A DNA stretch of 64,000 nt, taken from the NCBI GenBank assembly GCA_000320545.1, contig ADNK01000266.1, positions 62,001-126,000 of the forward strand, read 5' to 3'. A model generated the notes under the pieces. It did not search any database. It was given only the letters and a program-made list of their open reading frames with translations, and was not told the origin of the DNA. A program made the position numbers and the translations under genes. The DNA is from Bigelowiella natans CCMP2755. Lineage: Eukaryota; Cercozoa; Chlorarachniophyceae. Below, piece after piece: positions 11,520-20,037 of this stretch. Every line of letters starts with the position of its first letter. Position 1 is the first letter of the stretch.

Positions 11520-12031
11520 AAATCTTCGCGTTGATGACGAAATGGTCTTCGATTCATTTTGATGCGCATGGCGTGAAGAAGGTCAAGATCAGTATTAATT
11601 CAGTAAATGTACTTATCGTTGCGTGCAATGTGGTCGTGCGCGAAGCCTGATGCACCTTTATAGCTTGTATATGTACCTAGCTACATTTACTCATGGCGGC
11701 TGGCATAGCATTTATAGCTACAGGCTAAACTCGTAGTTCGATCATCGCATGTCCAAGTGCGCAACATCATGACTACGTATGCATAATAGAAGTTACGAAG
11801 CGCATTGTACTTAGCTATGTAGCTTACACATGCGATGCACACTACACTGCCACGCAGAGACGCACTAGCGCGCACACAACAGGCTGTAGTCACCGGAGAG
11901 TACGAACAACGATATCTATGCAGTATTACTAATTAATACTGTGTAGCAACAGCTGGTGGCCCTCGATATGGCGTGCACAGTTGCATTTTGGTCTAAGTTA
12001 TCTTGTTAGAATTAAATAAAACACAATAGTA
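11520..12031. other. Intergenic island between convergent genes
   Basis: CATG/TAGCTA/CGCGCAC-rich island like those at 7.1 and 42 kb. Holds no convincing exon. The clear shared core motif was not found in this copy. Confidence 0.45.
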
Positions 12032-13516
12032 TTAAAGAGTCGATGAGCTTGCCAGAATCCTACTTACCGAGTTTCCTAGTTCAAATTTCGGATTGACACT
12101 TGCCATAACTATAATTGTTTCATTGCTAGCATCTGTAACTTCCTTTCCCTGCTCCTTTGGTATACACGAACTAATATCCACACATTGTAGTGAGCCAGGA
12201 TAGCTCGGGAGGTCCAATTTATACTTTGTAGCGATGCCTGGTGGTATGAAGCGGCCTCCTAACATGTGGTACCTACCATTGAACTGCTTAGCGCACACCT
12301 TTGGAGCTGTGAGCGATACTAGCATATCAGGATTCCTTATGCCTTTACCAGATATGTTTCCCTCTTCTACGTGCCAGCCACTTGGAACGTCAACACACAC
12401 CACAATCGACTTACTTTGATTAATTTTTTCGATAATTCCTCCATAAGGCTCGCGTGGAGTTCCCTTAAAACTAAATCCAAACATTGAATCTATAACCAGG
12501 GGGTATGCATTGAGATCCTGCATTTGAGTATCGATCTTAACACCTAGTCCAGCAAGTTGCTTCTGTAGGGCCTTAAGAAAGTCGGTTTTCGCCTCCTTTC
12601 TAGGATACACGACGTAAGGGCGGTACCCAAAATGCCAGAGATGCCTCGCCGCTACTAGCCCGTCACCACCATTATTTCCTGGACCACAGATTATTAAAAC
12701 GTTCCCAAATTTTTGCAAGTTGCTGTACTTCTCATATACTGCGCAAGCAACCGAGAGACCGGCCAGTTCCATCATCTGCTCGAGTGTGTAACCGTACGGA
12801 CCCATGAGATCTACATCCAGCTCAATGGACGATTTCTGGTCAAGAAAGGAAATCGGAAGTCCTGTACTTGCTAATTTGGTATCGAAAGAAGACCCGCTCA
12901 AACCTGTCATTGTTGTCGTAATAGTAGTTGCAGCAACCAGAGGTTTCACCACTTCCGGGATGAATATTGCAGAAAATATCTCCTGACGGCGCATGTCCAG
13001 CAACGTTTTCTCCAACTTCGAGCGATTTGACCTGGGTGTTATGGAGAATTCTTCAAGGATGTAGTGGTCAGAGTAGCCAAGTGCAACAAGAACAGCCGCC
13101 ACAGCGACGCCTGTTCGGTCTTTTCCAGACTTACAGTGCATTAGTACAGGGAATTCGAGCGTGGGAGAGGCCAAAACTTGAAGCAACTTCCTCAGCCAAA
13201 CTTGAACCTCAGAGCTGGTTACATCGTATACGTTATCGGTGTTGGGAAGAGGTAGATACACCGAATGCGCACCGAAAACGTTACGATCCTTTTTCATGCG
13301 AAAATTGATGACAGTTTTCGGATTTCCAATCTTCTTCGCATCTGCCACTAAGCCTTCAAAAGCTGCAGAACGTAGCAATCTACCGACTGCCAGTGGCTTT
13401 ACCGGTCGTTTCGGGAACTGAAGCTTATCGAACCCTGATAGTGTAGCCCCTATATCTCGAAAATTCAATGTGCGTCTCTTATCCTGAAGGTAATGTAAAT
13501 GATAATGATAATCCAT
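12032..13516 (-). CDS. Fusion of tyrosine/phosphoinositide-type phosphatase and NAD(P)H-hydrate epimerase (YjeF_N)
   Basis: One open frame of about 490 residues joins two enzymes. Residues about 15-190 are a PTP-superfamily domain of the Y_phosphatase3 type: NFRDIG near the start, LPLPNTDN, and catalytic loop LMHCKSGKDRTGV with Cys and Arg intact. Residues about 235-460 are a YjeF_N/NAXE epimerase: ICGPGNNGGDGLVAARHL, VIDSMFGFSFKGTPREP, VVCVDVPSGW and LTAPKVCAKQF. NAXE interconverts the R and S forms of hydrated NAD(P)H in nucleotide repair. The first ATG is at 13516, but a strong acceptor at 13484 (CCTTCAG before GATAAGAG) suggests the real 5' end is in an upstream exon; an open stretch lies near 13560-13620. 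At the 3' end a GTAAGT donor-like site at about 12075 could start another intron. Confidence 0.88.
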   Translation of the reverse strand: MDYHYHLHYLQDKRRTLNFRDIGATLSGFDKLQFPKRPVKPLAVGRLLRSAAFEGLVADAKKIGNPKTVINFRMKKDRNVFGAHSVYLPLPNTDNVYDVTSSEVQVWLRKLLQVLASPTLEFPVLMHCKSGKDRTGVAVAAVLVALGYSDHYILEEFSITPRSNRSKLEKTLLDMRRQEIFSAIFIPEVVKPLVAATTITTTMTGLSGSSFDTKLASTGLPISFLDQKSSIELDVDLMGPYGYTLEQMMELAGLSVACAVYEKYSNLQKFGNVLIICGPGNNGGDGLVAARHLWHFGYRPYVVYPRKEAKTDFLKALQKQLAGLGVKIDTQMQDLNAYPLVIDSMFGFSFKGTPREPYGGIIEKINQSKSIVVCVDVPSGWHVEEGNISGKGIRNPDMLVSLTAPKVCAKQFNGRYHMLGGRFIPPGIATKYKLDLPSYPGSLQCVDISSCIPKEQGKEVTDASNETIIVMASVNPKFELGNSVSRILASSSTL

Positions 13517-13844
13517 CAAGAGTAATAATCTCGGAGGTAGGTATTATCGTACGTGGTGGTTGCGATGGCCTCCTCCGTGCCTTCGATCGTTCCGATTACC
13601 TTGATTCCTAACAATTAACTCATTATGTCGATTTGGGTATGAAGATACACTGCAAAATTTGAAAGAAAAGACTCTACTACAAGATCTCGGGGGGGGGGAA
13701 TACATCGTTCAGATAGGAGAATAAGTTTAAGTAGTCGGAAAGTTCCTTTATTCTATGATGTCGTAACTGGTAAATCCATGGCATTTTTCTTCGTGCTAAC
13801 AATCATACGAGCACTTATCTTCTGTCGGAAGGACAGATGCCAAG
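13517..13844. other. Upstream region of the phosphatase-epimerase gene
   Basis: Possible 5' exon of the minus-strand fusion gene around 13560-13620 (open frame reading KVIGTIEGTEEA before a GTACG donor). Also a run of 9 G at 13690-13698. Otherwise nothing recognised. Confidence 0.35.
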
Positions 13845-14452
13845 ATGGTGACACGTCCAAACAAACTCCAGAGAGTCTCTCGAGTTATAACAACATCCCC
13901 AATCTGCTGCATGCACACGCCTGACATCAGAGACCGTTTTTGGAACAGGGTTCGTCACCTAGTGTCTCGTCATCAACCTGATGCCAATGATGATGTTGTC
14001 ACTTTGCGTGCTTTCTCAGCCATGTCTTCTCATGACAAGTTCTGCCTTGCTTGTTTGGGGGCCAGATCTGGTGTCCCTTCGACTGACAAAGAAATTGACA
14101 GGGCTTTCCGTCGAACCATTGTCCTGCTTGACAATTTTGCTGCTGTTCGCCACTCCAATTGCTGGTTTCAGTTGCAATCCACTCACATTTCAACGGCACC
14201 AACAAACAGCATCCATGGCAACTTCATCCCTTGTTCCGGCTCCGGCGCTTCAGATGGACAGCCATGGCAACTTCATCCCTTCACGCGGCTTTTTTGGAGC
14301 CTCTGATGGGTTGTTAGCTGGTTTTTGTGTCTCATCACCAACAGGGTGCTGACACAAGTCCTTGCAACGAGTGTTGTTGAGGCTCTGCTGCGTGCAAACG
14401 CCTGTCTCCCATGTGGTTCTGACGCACGTGGATTTGATCAACGCTTTGTTCA
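13845..14452 (+). pseudogene. Repetitive-element remnant, possibly the 3' part of a non-LTR retrotransposon ORF
   Basis: An open frame from 13845 to about 14170 reads DIRDRFWNRVRHLV, AMSSHDKFCLA and STDKEIDRAFRR. This suggests the C-terminal region of a LINE-type polyprotein (post-RT segment), but no RT motif is present, so the assignment is weak. It is followed by two degenerate copies of a roughly 52-bp unit sharing CCATGGCAACTTCATCCCTT (14211 and 14263). The sequence ends exactly at the LTR insertion. The right flank of the LTR element starts with a related 45-bp stretch, so this is a repeat-rich insertion site. Confidence 0.4.
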
Positions 14453-14778
14453 TGTTGCGCGTAAGGTGTTCACAGGCCGAGGCGCTACGTGCACAAGTAG
14501 GCAGGGGGGGGGAAAGGCACGTTTGCTTCCTTTTGAAGAGTTGTGTTTATTTTTATTAAAGATTATATTTTTATTAAATCGTGCACTGCGTAATCATTCG
14601 CGAAGCTTTCGCGAATGCCGCCGCACGTGGGGCAGCACACTTCCGGTGTGCTGCCATGAGTCCCGCCGGAACCCACGTGCCTATGCTGTATTAATATCTA
14701 CGTTATCTATATTCTATATCCGCGACAACCCCTTTGTTGTCGCACGTGACTTGTGCCCGCGTAGTGGTACGCGCTACA
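14453..14778 (-). repeat. 3' LTR
   Basis: 326 bp, same length and sequence as 18479-18804 as far as can be read. Begins (plus strand) TGTTGCGCGTAAGG and ends GTACGCGCTACA. Holds a 9-G run and four inverted repeats. Confidence 0.95.
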
Positions 14779-14788
14779 CCTCCCCCAA
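14779..14788 (-). promoter_or_regulatory. Polypurine tract of the LTR element
   Basis: On the minus strand TTGGGGGAGG abuts the 3' LTR start TGTAGCGCG, the expected position of the plus-strand primer. Confidence 0.75.
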
Positions 14789-14829
14789 GTCACGTTGCTC
14801 CTTCCTTCCTTCCTTATTCCCTTAGACCT

Positions 14830-16392
14830 TCATCGCTTTCGGAACTTCACCAACCACCAGGTAATAGATTCCTCTCTAACCTTATCTCCTTTGTCGCTTA
14901 CCCAGAACTCACCTTCGTCCTTAGGTTCGTGTCCATACCAGCCCTCTGCATCAAGGTCCCCCAGGACCTTATACCAGTGCTCAAAGGGTAAGTCGGGAAC
15001 AGCTAGGTAGAGTAGCTGATATTTTCCGTCCTTTATTTTCATAGCTACCCTCTCCATATTTCGTAATCCAGGGTAGCCTAGATAGACAATCTTCATGCGC
15101 CAATCGTCGTTCACCCTGACCTTATTGTTTCCATATTCCACATCGAACTTAGGTCGGGGTCCTAAACAAGGCATTGCTCGCTCCCACACAGTAGGGTTTA
15201 CTTTAACATCCTCTAGGAGCTTCTCACCGATATCATAATTCTTTAGGTGACTGATGTGGCGCAAGGTGACCCTGTTCCCATCATAGATGTAGTACTGCTT
15301 CCTCCCCTTCCTCTCGGTAACCTTTGCAACGCCACCCCAGAAGGGGTCTTGTTTATTTCTCGATCTCAGATTTACCTTGGCCCTAACATACTGTCCTTCC
15401 TTTAGAACTCGGCCATCGTACGGGACCTTCTCGTCTTCGCTCTCGGTATCGTCGTCGTTGTCGTCGCCTTCTTCCCTCTCCTTATCCTTGATACCTCCCC
15501 CAGACGTGAAGGTGTCGTTTACTAACCCTTGTATCTTGTCTGGTGTGGTGCTATTTATCCTGCTTAGGTTGGCCAAGGTGCGGTGGAGTCGCTCTACCTT
15601 GGAGTTGGACTGGGCATAGTATACAGGTGAGGCATCAATATTAGGGTGTGGTAGCTGTAGAAGAGAGGTCTCATTATCCACATGTAACTTCTTTGGTATC
15701 TTGTTTATGCTAACTTCATCAGGGATAGCCTGGAGCTCAGACTCCCAGGTACGGTAGCAGTTAGTAAGCCTCTGCTTATATAAGCCTTTGTTCTTCTTAG
15801 CAACGTTGACCTTGATAATCTTTTTAACCCAGCACTTTCCAGTGGCCACATCAACGAAGGTAAGGTAGTGATAGCCATCGTACTTATAAACATCAATTTG
15901 CACGATATCTAAGAAGTTCCTTGCTTTGATTTTCTTAGATGCACGGCTCTTGCTGGACTCCTTGGTGGCGACGCCTGCCGCCTTCAAGCTGGAGCACCTG
16001 CAGCCACGCAGGTATGTCCTTATCTCTTTTAGCTTGTAGGGCCAGTAGTAATGGTAGAGTAGAGCAGTGATATGGTTTTCTCCTACGTGTGCAGGTCCAT
16101 GGGCGGTAAAGAGAAGGGCTCCCCTGGTCCGCCGTGGCACGTAGGTACGCCTAACATTATTAGTGTATACATATATCCTATCACTAAGTACCTCATGCTT
16201 GTGTTTGTATTTATCCAGGTGTTCTTGAAGGTGCTGGAGCTCCTCTGGCTCAGGCAGGAAGTCGCCGTCCTCGAAGGTAATCGCGTTAACCATAGGGGTG
16301 ACCTGGGTAGGGACTTTCTTTTCGAACAGCCTGCTGAAATAGTCAGCATATTTTATTAATGTACTTTTTGCCTTTGTCGATATCCCAATCAT
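14830..16392 (-). CDS. Integrase ORF of the LTR element
   Basis: 520 residues from ATG 16392-16390. The order is a short linker resembling the end of a gypsy RNase H (YADYFSR), an HHCC-like zinc region (HVGENH ... GCRC, residues about 100-135), then the catalytic core with the three acidic residues: Asp in VQIDVYKYDG, Asp in LHVDNETS, and Glu in NSKVERLHRTL. An acidic stretch follows (DDNDDDTESEDE), then a C-terminal beta-rich region (EGQYVRAKVNLR, DPFWGGVAKV) and about 130 residues of unknown function ending in WWLVKFRKR. It overlaps the gag-protease ORF by 50 nt in the +1 frame. It would insert element cDNA into the genome. No RT motif such as YxDD occurs anywhere in it. Confidence 0.9.
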   Translation of the reverse strand: MIGISTKAKSTLIKYADYFSRLFEKKVPTQVTPMVNAITFEDGDFLPEPEELQHLQEHLDKYKHKHEVLSDRIYVYTNNVRRTYVPRRTRGALLFTAHGPAHVGENHITALLYHYYWPYKLKEIRTYLRGCRCSSLKAAGVATKESSKSRASKKIKARNFLDIVQIDVYKYDGYHYLTFVDVATGKCWVKKIIKVNVAKKNKGLYKQRLTNCYRTWESELQAIPDEVSINKIPKKLHVDNETSLLQLPHPNIDASPVYYAQSNSKVERLHRTLANLSRINSTTPDKIQGLVNDTFTSGGGIKDKEREEGDDNDDDTESEDEKVPYDGRVLKEGQYVRAKVNLRSRNKQDPFWGGVAKVTERKGRKQYYIYDGNRVTLRHISHLKNYDIGEKLLEDVKVNPTVWERAMPCLGPRPKFDVEYGNNKVRVNDDWRMKIVYLGYPGLRNMERVAMKIKDGKYQLLYLAVPDLPFEHWYKVLGDLDAEGWYGHEPKDEGEFWVSDKGDKVREESITWWLVKFRKR

Positions 16393-18439
16393 CAGCTGGG
16401 GGGGTCTTGTCCAGTAGCTCCGTTATCTGTCGGATGGTCTTGCCGGGGTTCTTCTTCCGTAGCTCGGTAGGTGTAGGTAGCTTGTTGTCCGCTAGGTCCA
16501 TAAACTCTAACGCATTAACGCTTGACTCAGAGGTCCACTCGTCAAGCCGTATCATGTTCTGGCTGATGGTCCTGCCTGACTTCTTTGGCAACTTAGCAAA
16601 GTATATCTTGTGATTGTAGAATGATATGATCCCCCCTAATTTTTCTAGGGCATCCTGTCCGAGGAGTAGTTCCATGGATAAAGTCATGGCTACTCGGGTC
16701 TTGATTTGGGTCTCCGCGTCGCTGCCAGGTATCTGTAGCTTTAGCATTAGCTCACCGACGGTCTTCATGGAAGAGCTTCCGTCTGCTTGAGCATATTTAC
16801 GTTCTTTCTTAGTCACTTGATCCAATAGTCCTAACCTTCTTACTGTGCTTAGGCTTATGAAGGACTTCGGCATGCTGCCACTATCCCAAAGGGCAGGTAG
16901 TTTCTTGTAGTCTCCGTAGCTGTCTTTAACTTTAACCTTGGTCATAGCAACTTTGATAGTCCTGTTAGCGTCTTCGTCATTAATGTTGCATACTCCTAAG
17001 TTCTTTATGTCGTCTAGGGTCATGGGCTTGTCTTGGTCCTGCGTTGCTGGTACTGCTGTCTTCGTCGGCGCCTGCTTAAGGTGATCTAATATTCCGTTTA
17101 TCTGCTGCTGTATAGCATTGATACTGTTCTGCTTTTTGTTCTTATATTTATTGTTCTTCCCGTTGTTGCTGCCTTGCCATTTGCTGTTGTTATATCCTTG
17201 TCCTCTGCCTTTCTTTCTCTTTAACTTCTCGTAGTGTTCGTTGAGCTGCCTGATCGTCATCCTGGGTCGTCCTTCTTTCCTGTCTCTGCAGTCTTTAGCG
17301 GTGTGTTTCCCTTTACGTGAGCAGTATCCGCAACGTCGGTTACCTTCCCTGTCCTTGTACCAGTCTCGCTGCGGCTTAATAGCGTTAATGTTTCCTATGC
17401 CAGGTACCTTAGGGCTGGTAAACTTGCGGTCCTGCTCCTGCTCGCGTAGGGATATAGCCTGCACTGCTGCCTCCATCGTGGTGTAGCCTTTCTCCGTAAC
17501 GTAAGTGGATTCCTTTATCTTTAACTTGAACTCTTCAAACCTTGCCTGATCATCACCTGTGTTGTAATTAAAATCATGTAGTTCGTCGATCATATCCTGG
17601 AAGCGCGTGGCAAAGTCTCTAACAGGTTCTCTCTCATGCTGCATCATTGCTCTGTATTTTCTAATAGCCTGGGGTAGGGAGTTAGCATCCTGTTCATTTA
17701 CAAAAGCCTTCATTATCGCCTCAACGTCTCGTAGCCCACTAACTGTAGTGTGTATTTTCTCTAGCTGCCTGATCCGGGTCCTGCCTGTCTCGTAAAGGTC
17801 CATGGCTTGCTTTATTATAGCTAGCCATTTGAGCTTGTCGTTTTCGGTGGGGTTAGGGGTAAAGTCGCAGAGTATACTCCTAGCGTTCTTCCACCACCTC
17901 CTTGCCTCACCTCTTTTCCCGTTGTATTTCGTTATCATAACCGGTGCTGTTTTAACAGACATGAACTGGGTGTTCCGCTGTACCGGCTGCTGCTGCTTGA
18001 CGGTGCTCTGGGTCGTCCCCCGCGAGGCGCCCAGACCCCCGTCGTTCCTAAACAAAGCTGCCCACTCTGGAGGTAAGTCTGCTTCGTAATCCATGATGTC
18101 CTGCATGATAGCTGCCCAAACATCATGTGTCTGATACTTGTATTCTATCGATACTTTCAGTTTGGCGTAGTTGCTCGCCCTGGGTCGCAAGGCTCGTAAT
18201 GCCATTACGACCTTCTTGCTTTCGGCGGCCACGTCCTCGTCGTCCGCCTCGTAGAAGTTCTCCAGTGCCTCTGCTGCTGCATCTGCTTTCTTAATCCCGG
18301 GTGCTGGTCCCGGCGGTGCCTGTGGAGGTGTTCCTCCTCCTTCCTTAGCGTCCGTATCGCCCTTCCTTTCCTGTTTCTGCTCGTGCCCTTGCACGGCCTG
18401 CGAGCCAAAGTCCTGCTGTTCTTCTAGCTGCTGTGACAT
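16343..18439 (-). CDS. Gag-protease ORF of the LTR element
   Basis: 698 residues from ATG 18439-18437, 40 nt after the 5' LTR. It has an N-terminal Gln/Glu- and Pro-rich region, then a retrotransposon gag domain (about residues 170-330; AVQAISLREQEQDRKF near its end). A zinc knuckle, CGYCSRKGKHTAKDC, follows with spacing C-X2-C-X5-H-X4-C, one residue longer than the usual X4. A Lys/Asn-rich basic stretch comes next, then an aspartic protease with active-site WDSGS and late motif LLLGQDALEKLGG. The protein runs about 90 residues past the protease and ends where RT would normally begin. It would form the capsid and process the polyprotein. Confidence 0.92.
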   Translation of the reverse strand: MSQQLEEQQDFGSQAVQGHEQKQERKGDTDAKEGGGTPPQAPPGPAPGIKKADAAAEALENFYEADDEDVAAESKKVVMALRALRPRASNYAKLKVSIEYKYQTHDVWAAIMQDIMDYEADLPPEWAALFRNDGGLGASRGTTQSTVKQQQPVQRNTQFMSVKTAPVMITKYNGKRGEARRWWKNARSILCDFTPNPTENDKLKWLAIIKQAMDLYETGRTRIRQLEKIHTTVSGLRDVEAIMKAFVNEQDANSLPQAIRKYRAMMQHEREPVRDFATRFQDMIDELHDFNYNTGDDQARFEEFKLKIKESTYVTEKGYTTMEAAVQAISLREQEQDRKFTSPKVPGIGNINAIKPQRDWYKDREGNRRCGYCSRKGKHTAKDCRDRKEGRPRMTIRQLNEHYEKLKRKKGRGQGYNNSKWQGSNNGKNNKYKNKKQNSINAIQQQINGILDHLKQAPTKTAVPATQDQDKPMTLDDIKNLGVCNINDEDANRTIKVAMTKVKVKDSYGDYKKLPALWDSGSMPKSFISLSTVRRLGLLDQVTKKERKYAQADGSSSMKTVGELMLKLQIPGSDAETQIKTRVAMTLSMELLLGQDALEKLGGIISFYNHKIYFAKLPKKSGRTISQNMIRLDEWTSESSVNALEFMDLADNKLPTPTELRKKNPGKTIRQITELLDKTPPADDWDIDKGKKYINKIC

Positions 18440-18456
18440 TGTTAGTCAAATCGTTT

Positions 18457-18478
18457 CCCGTGTGTGGAAGCCAAAGGT
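18457..18478 (-). promoter_or_regulatory. Candidate primer-binding site of the LTR element
   Basis: On the minus strand the 5' LTR end CGCAACA is followed by ACCTT and then TGGCTTCCACACACGGG. A TGG start a few bases after the LTR matches the complement of a tRNA CCA end. Which tRNA is used cannot be told without the tRNA set. Confidence 0.5.
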
Positions 18479-18804
18479 TGTTGCGCGTAAGGTGTTCACA
18501 GGCCGAGGCGCTACGTGCACAAGTAGGCAGGGGGGGGGAAAGGCACGTTTGCTTCCTTTTGAAGAGTTGTGTTTATTTTTATTAAAGATTATATTTTTAT
18601 TAAATCGTGCACTGCGTAATCATTCGCGAAGCTTTCGCGAATGCCGCCGCACGTGGGGCAGCACACTTCCGGTGTGCTGCCATGAGTCCCGCCGGAACCC
18701 ACGTGCCTATGCTGTATTAATATCTACGTTATCTATATTCTATATCCGCGACAACCCCTTTGTTGTCGCACGTGACTTGTGCCCGCGTAGTGGTACGCGC
18801 TACA
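18479..18804 (-). repeat. 5' LTR
   Basis: 326 bp copy of 14453-14778. Inverted repeats visible at 18622-18642 (TTCGCGAA type), 18650-18657 with 18698-18705, 18657-18681 and 18748-18769. In minus sense this LTR would carry the promoter for the element RNA. Confidence 0.95.
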
Positions 18805-19880
18805 TTCATTGTTCATTGTTCATTGTTCCCATGTGGTTCTGGCGCATGTGGATTTGATCAATGCTTTGTTCAATGTTCAACGTTCAATGTGCACAAGCAA
18901 GGGGACATGGAGGACGATGGGACACAGGCGGAGACGCCAAAGCCACGGAAGATTGACGGTGGTCAGGAACGAACAACATCCCAAGCTGGTGAGACGCACA
19001 AATTGCGCAGTGTTGAGACTCGATCATCACTCACAGTGCTGGCAAGCTGGAGCATCACATGCGATCGAGGACGCTCGATGTGCTGGTGGCTCAGAATCGC
19101 CAATGATGAACTTGCATGATGATCATGATGGCTGATGTCTGGCGAGCAATGCTGGAATGACTGGGTGACACAATGAGCTGTCGAACACGAGCCGTCGTGA
19201 AGAATCAAACAATGGACTCGTTCAAATGCTGACATCAGCACGTGCGCACACATTGCATGCAAGCAGCTGGCGAACACACGCACATGACTAGATGATTCAC
19301 GCCGCGCACTTGCCTCATGCTAGCATGCAGAGTGCTGTGTCTAGGTGTGCCCATGCTAGCTTGTCACGTGCTAGCGTGGCGTGCAGAGAGCACATGCAAT
19401 CGTGACATCGCATTCCAAGATGCGCTGCTGGGACGCATCGCTGGCGCTGATTGTGGTTTGGATGGGGTGGCGCCTGCGCTTCGATTCTGACGTGTTCATC
19501 GTCGTGCAAATAGCACGTTTGTACATGCGAGCTGTTAGACATCCCTTGCATGTGAAAAACAATGCCATGCCGCTTTGACCGTGTTTCAGTGATGGAATAC
19601 GGCTATGCGGTGAGAAAATTTTATTTAGCTCGTGTTCTTATTGAGGACTTCATGAAATTTCGAGAACGCTTTTCCCATGTGATGTTCTGCAAGCTTCTGC
19701 CAGACTAGAAGTTTATCTGCACTGTAAGCAGAGCTCAATTGGCTAGAATCACTCCCTTTCCGCGACGGAAATCCATCTCCTTCCTGGCACAATTAAGTGC
19801 ATTCCAACGAAAGAATCCCGTAATCAGGAGAAAATTTGTGACAAATTGTAGACATAGATGTATAATTTACATAAATTTTG

Positions 19881-19924
<44 letters not shown>

Positions 19925-20037
19925 TTGTGCAAACAAAAATTTGTATTCATACTATCAGTGGGGCAAGCCTTTGTCCAGGGTTAGCATCTATTCTTCCTGG
20001 ATGAATATCCGAAGTACTCCCCGACCATTTTCTGCTT
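18805..20037. other. Right flank of the LTR insertion and CATG-rich island
   Basis: Starts with three TTCATTG units (18805-18825). Next comes a 45-bp stretch (18828-18872) nearly identical to 14408-14452 on the other side of the element, then a GATCATG/GCATGC-rich island to about 19570. A (TG)n tract lies at 19884-19918. Downstream is the 3' region of the NOXRED1-like gene. No gene recognised. Confidence 0.5.

Larger units (their letters stand above)
14453..18804 (-). mobile_element. LTR retrotransposon lacking reverse transcriptase/RNase H, gypsy-like, recent insertion
   Basis: 4,352 bp bounded by two 326-bp direct repeats starting TG and ending CA, with TTCA (perhaps TTCAT) on both sides as a target duplication. 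By eye the LTRs are identical, which indicates a recent insertion. In minus-strand sense the order is 5' LTR (18804-18479), primer-binding site, gag-protease ORF, integrase ORF, polypurine tract, 3' LTR (14778-14453). Integrase comes last, as in gypsy/Metaviridae, and its ORF opens with a remnant resembling the RNase H/integrase linker (YADYFSR). The whole RT and RNase H block expected between protease and integrase is absent. The element is therefore probably non-autonomous and was copied with RT supplied in trans. Confidence 0.93.

Noticed and set aside
14453-14778. Solo LTR or tandem duplication instead of a full element
   Set aside because: A second copy 4 kb away in the same orientation, a polypurine tract, a primer site and gag/integrase ORFs between them show a full insertion.
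14830-16392. Reverse transcriptase inside the integrase ORF
   Set aside because: No YxDD-type motif or RT block was found. The ORF goes from an RNase H-end-like linker straight into the zinc region and DDE core.
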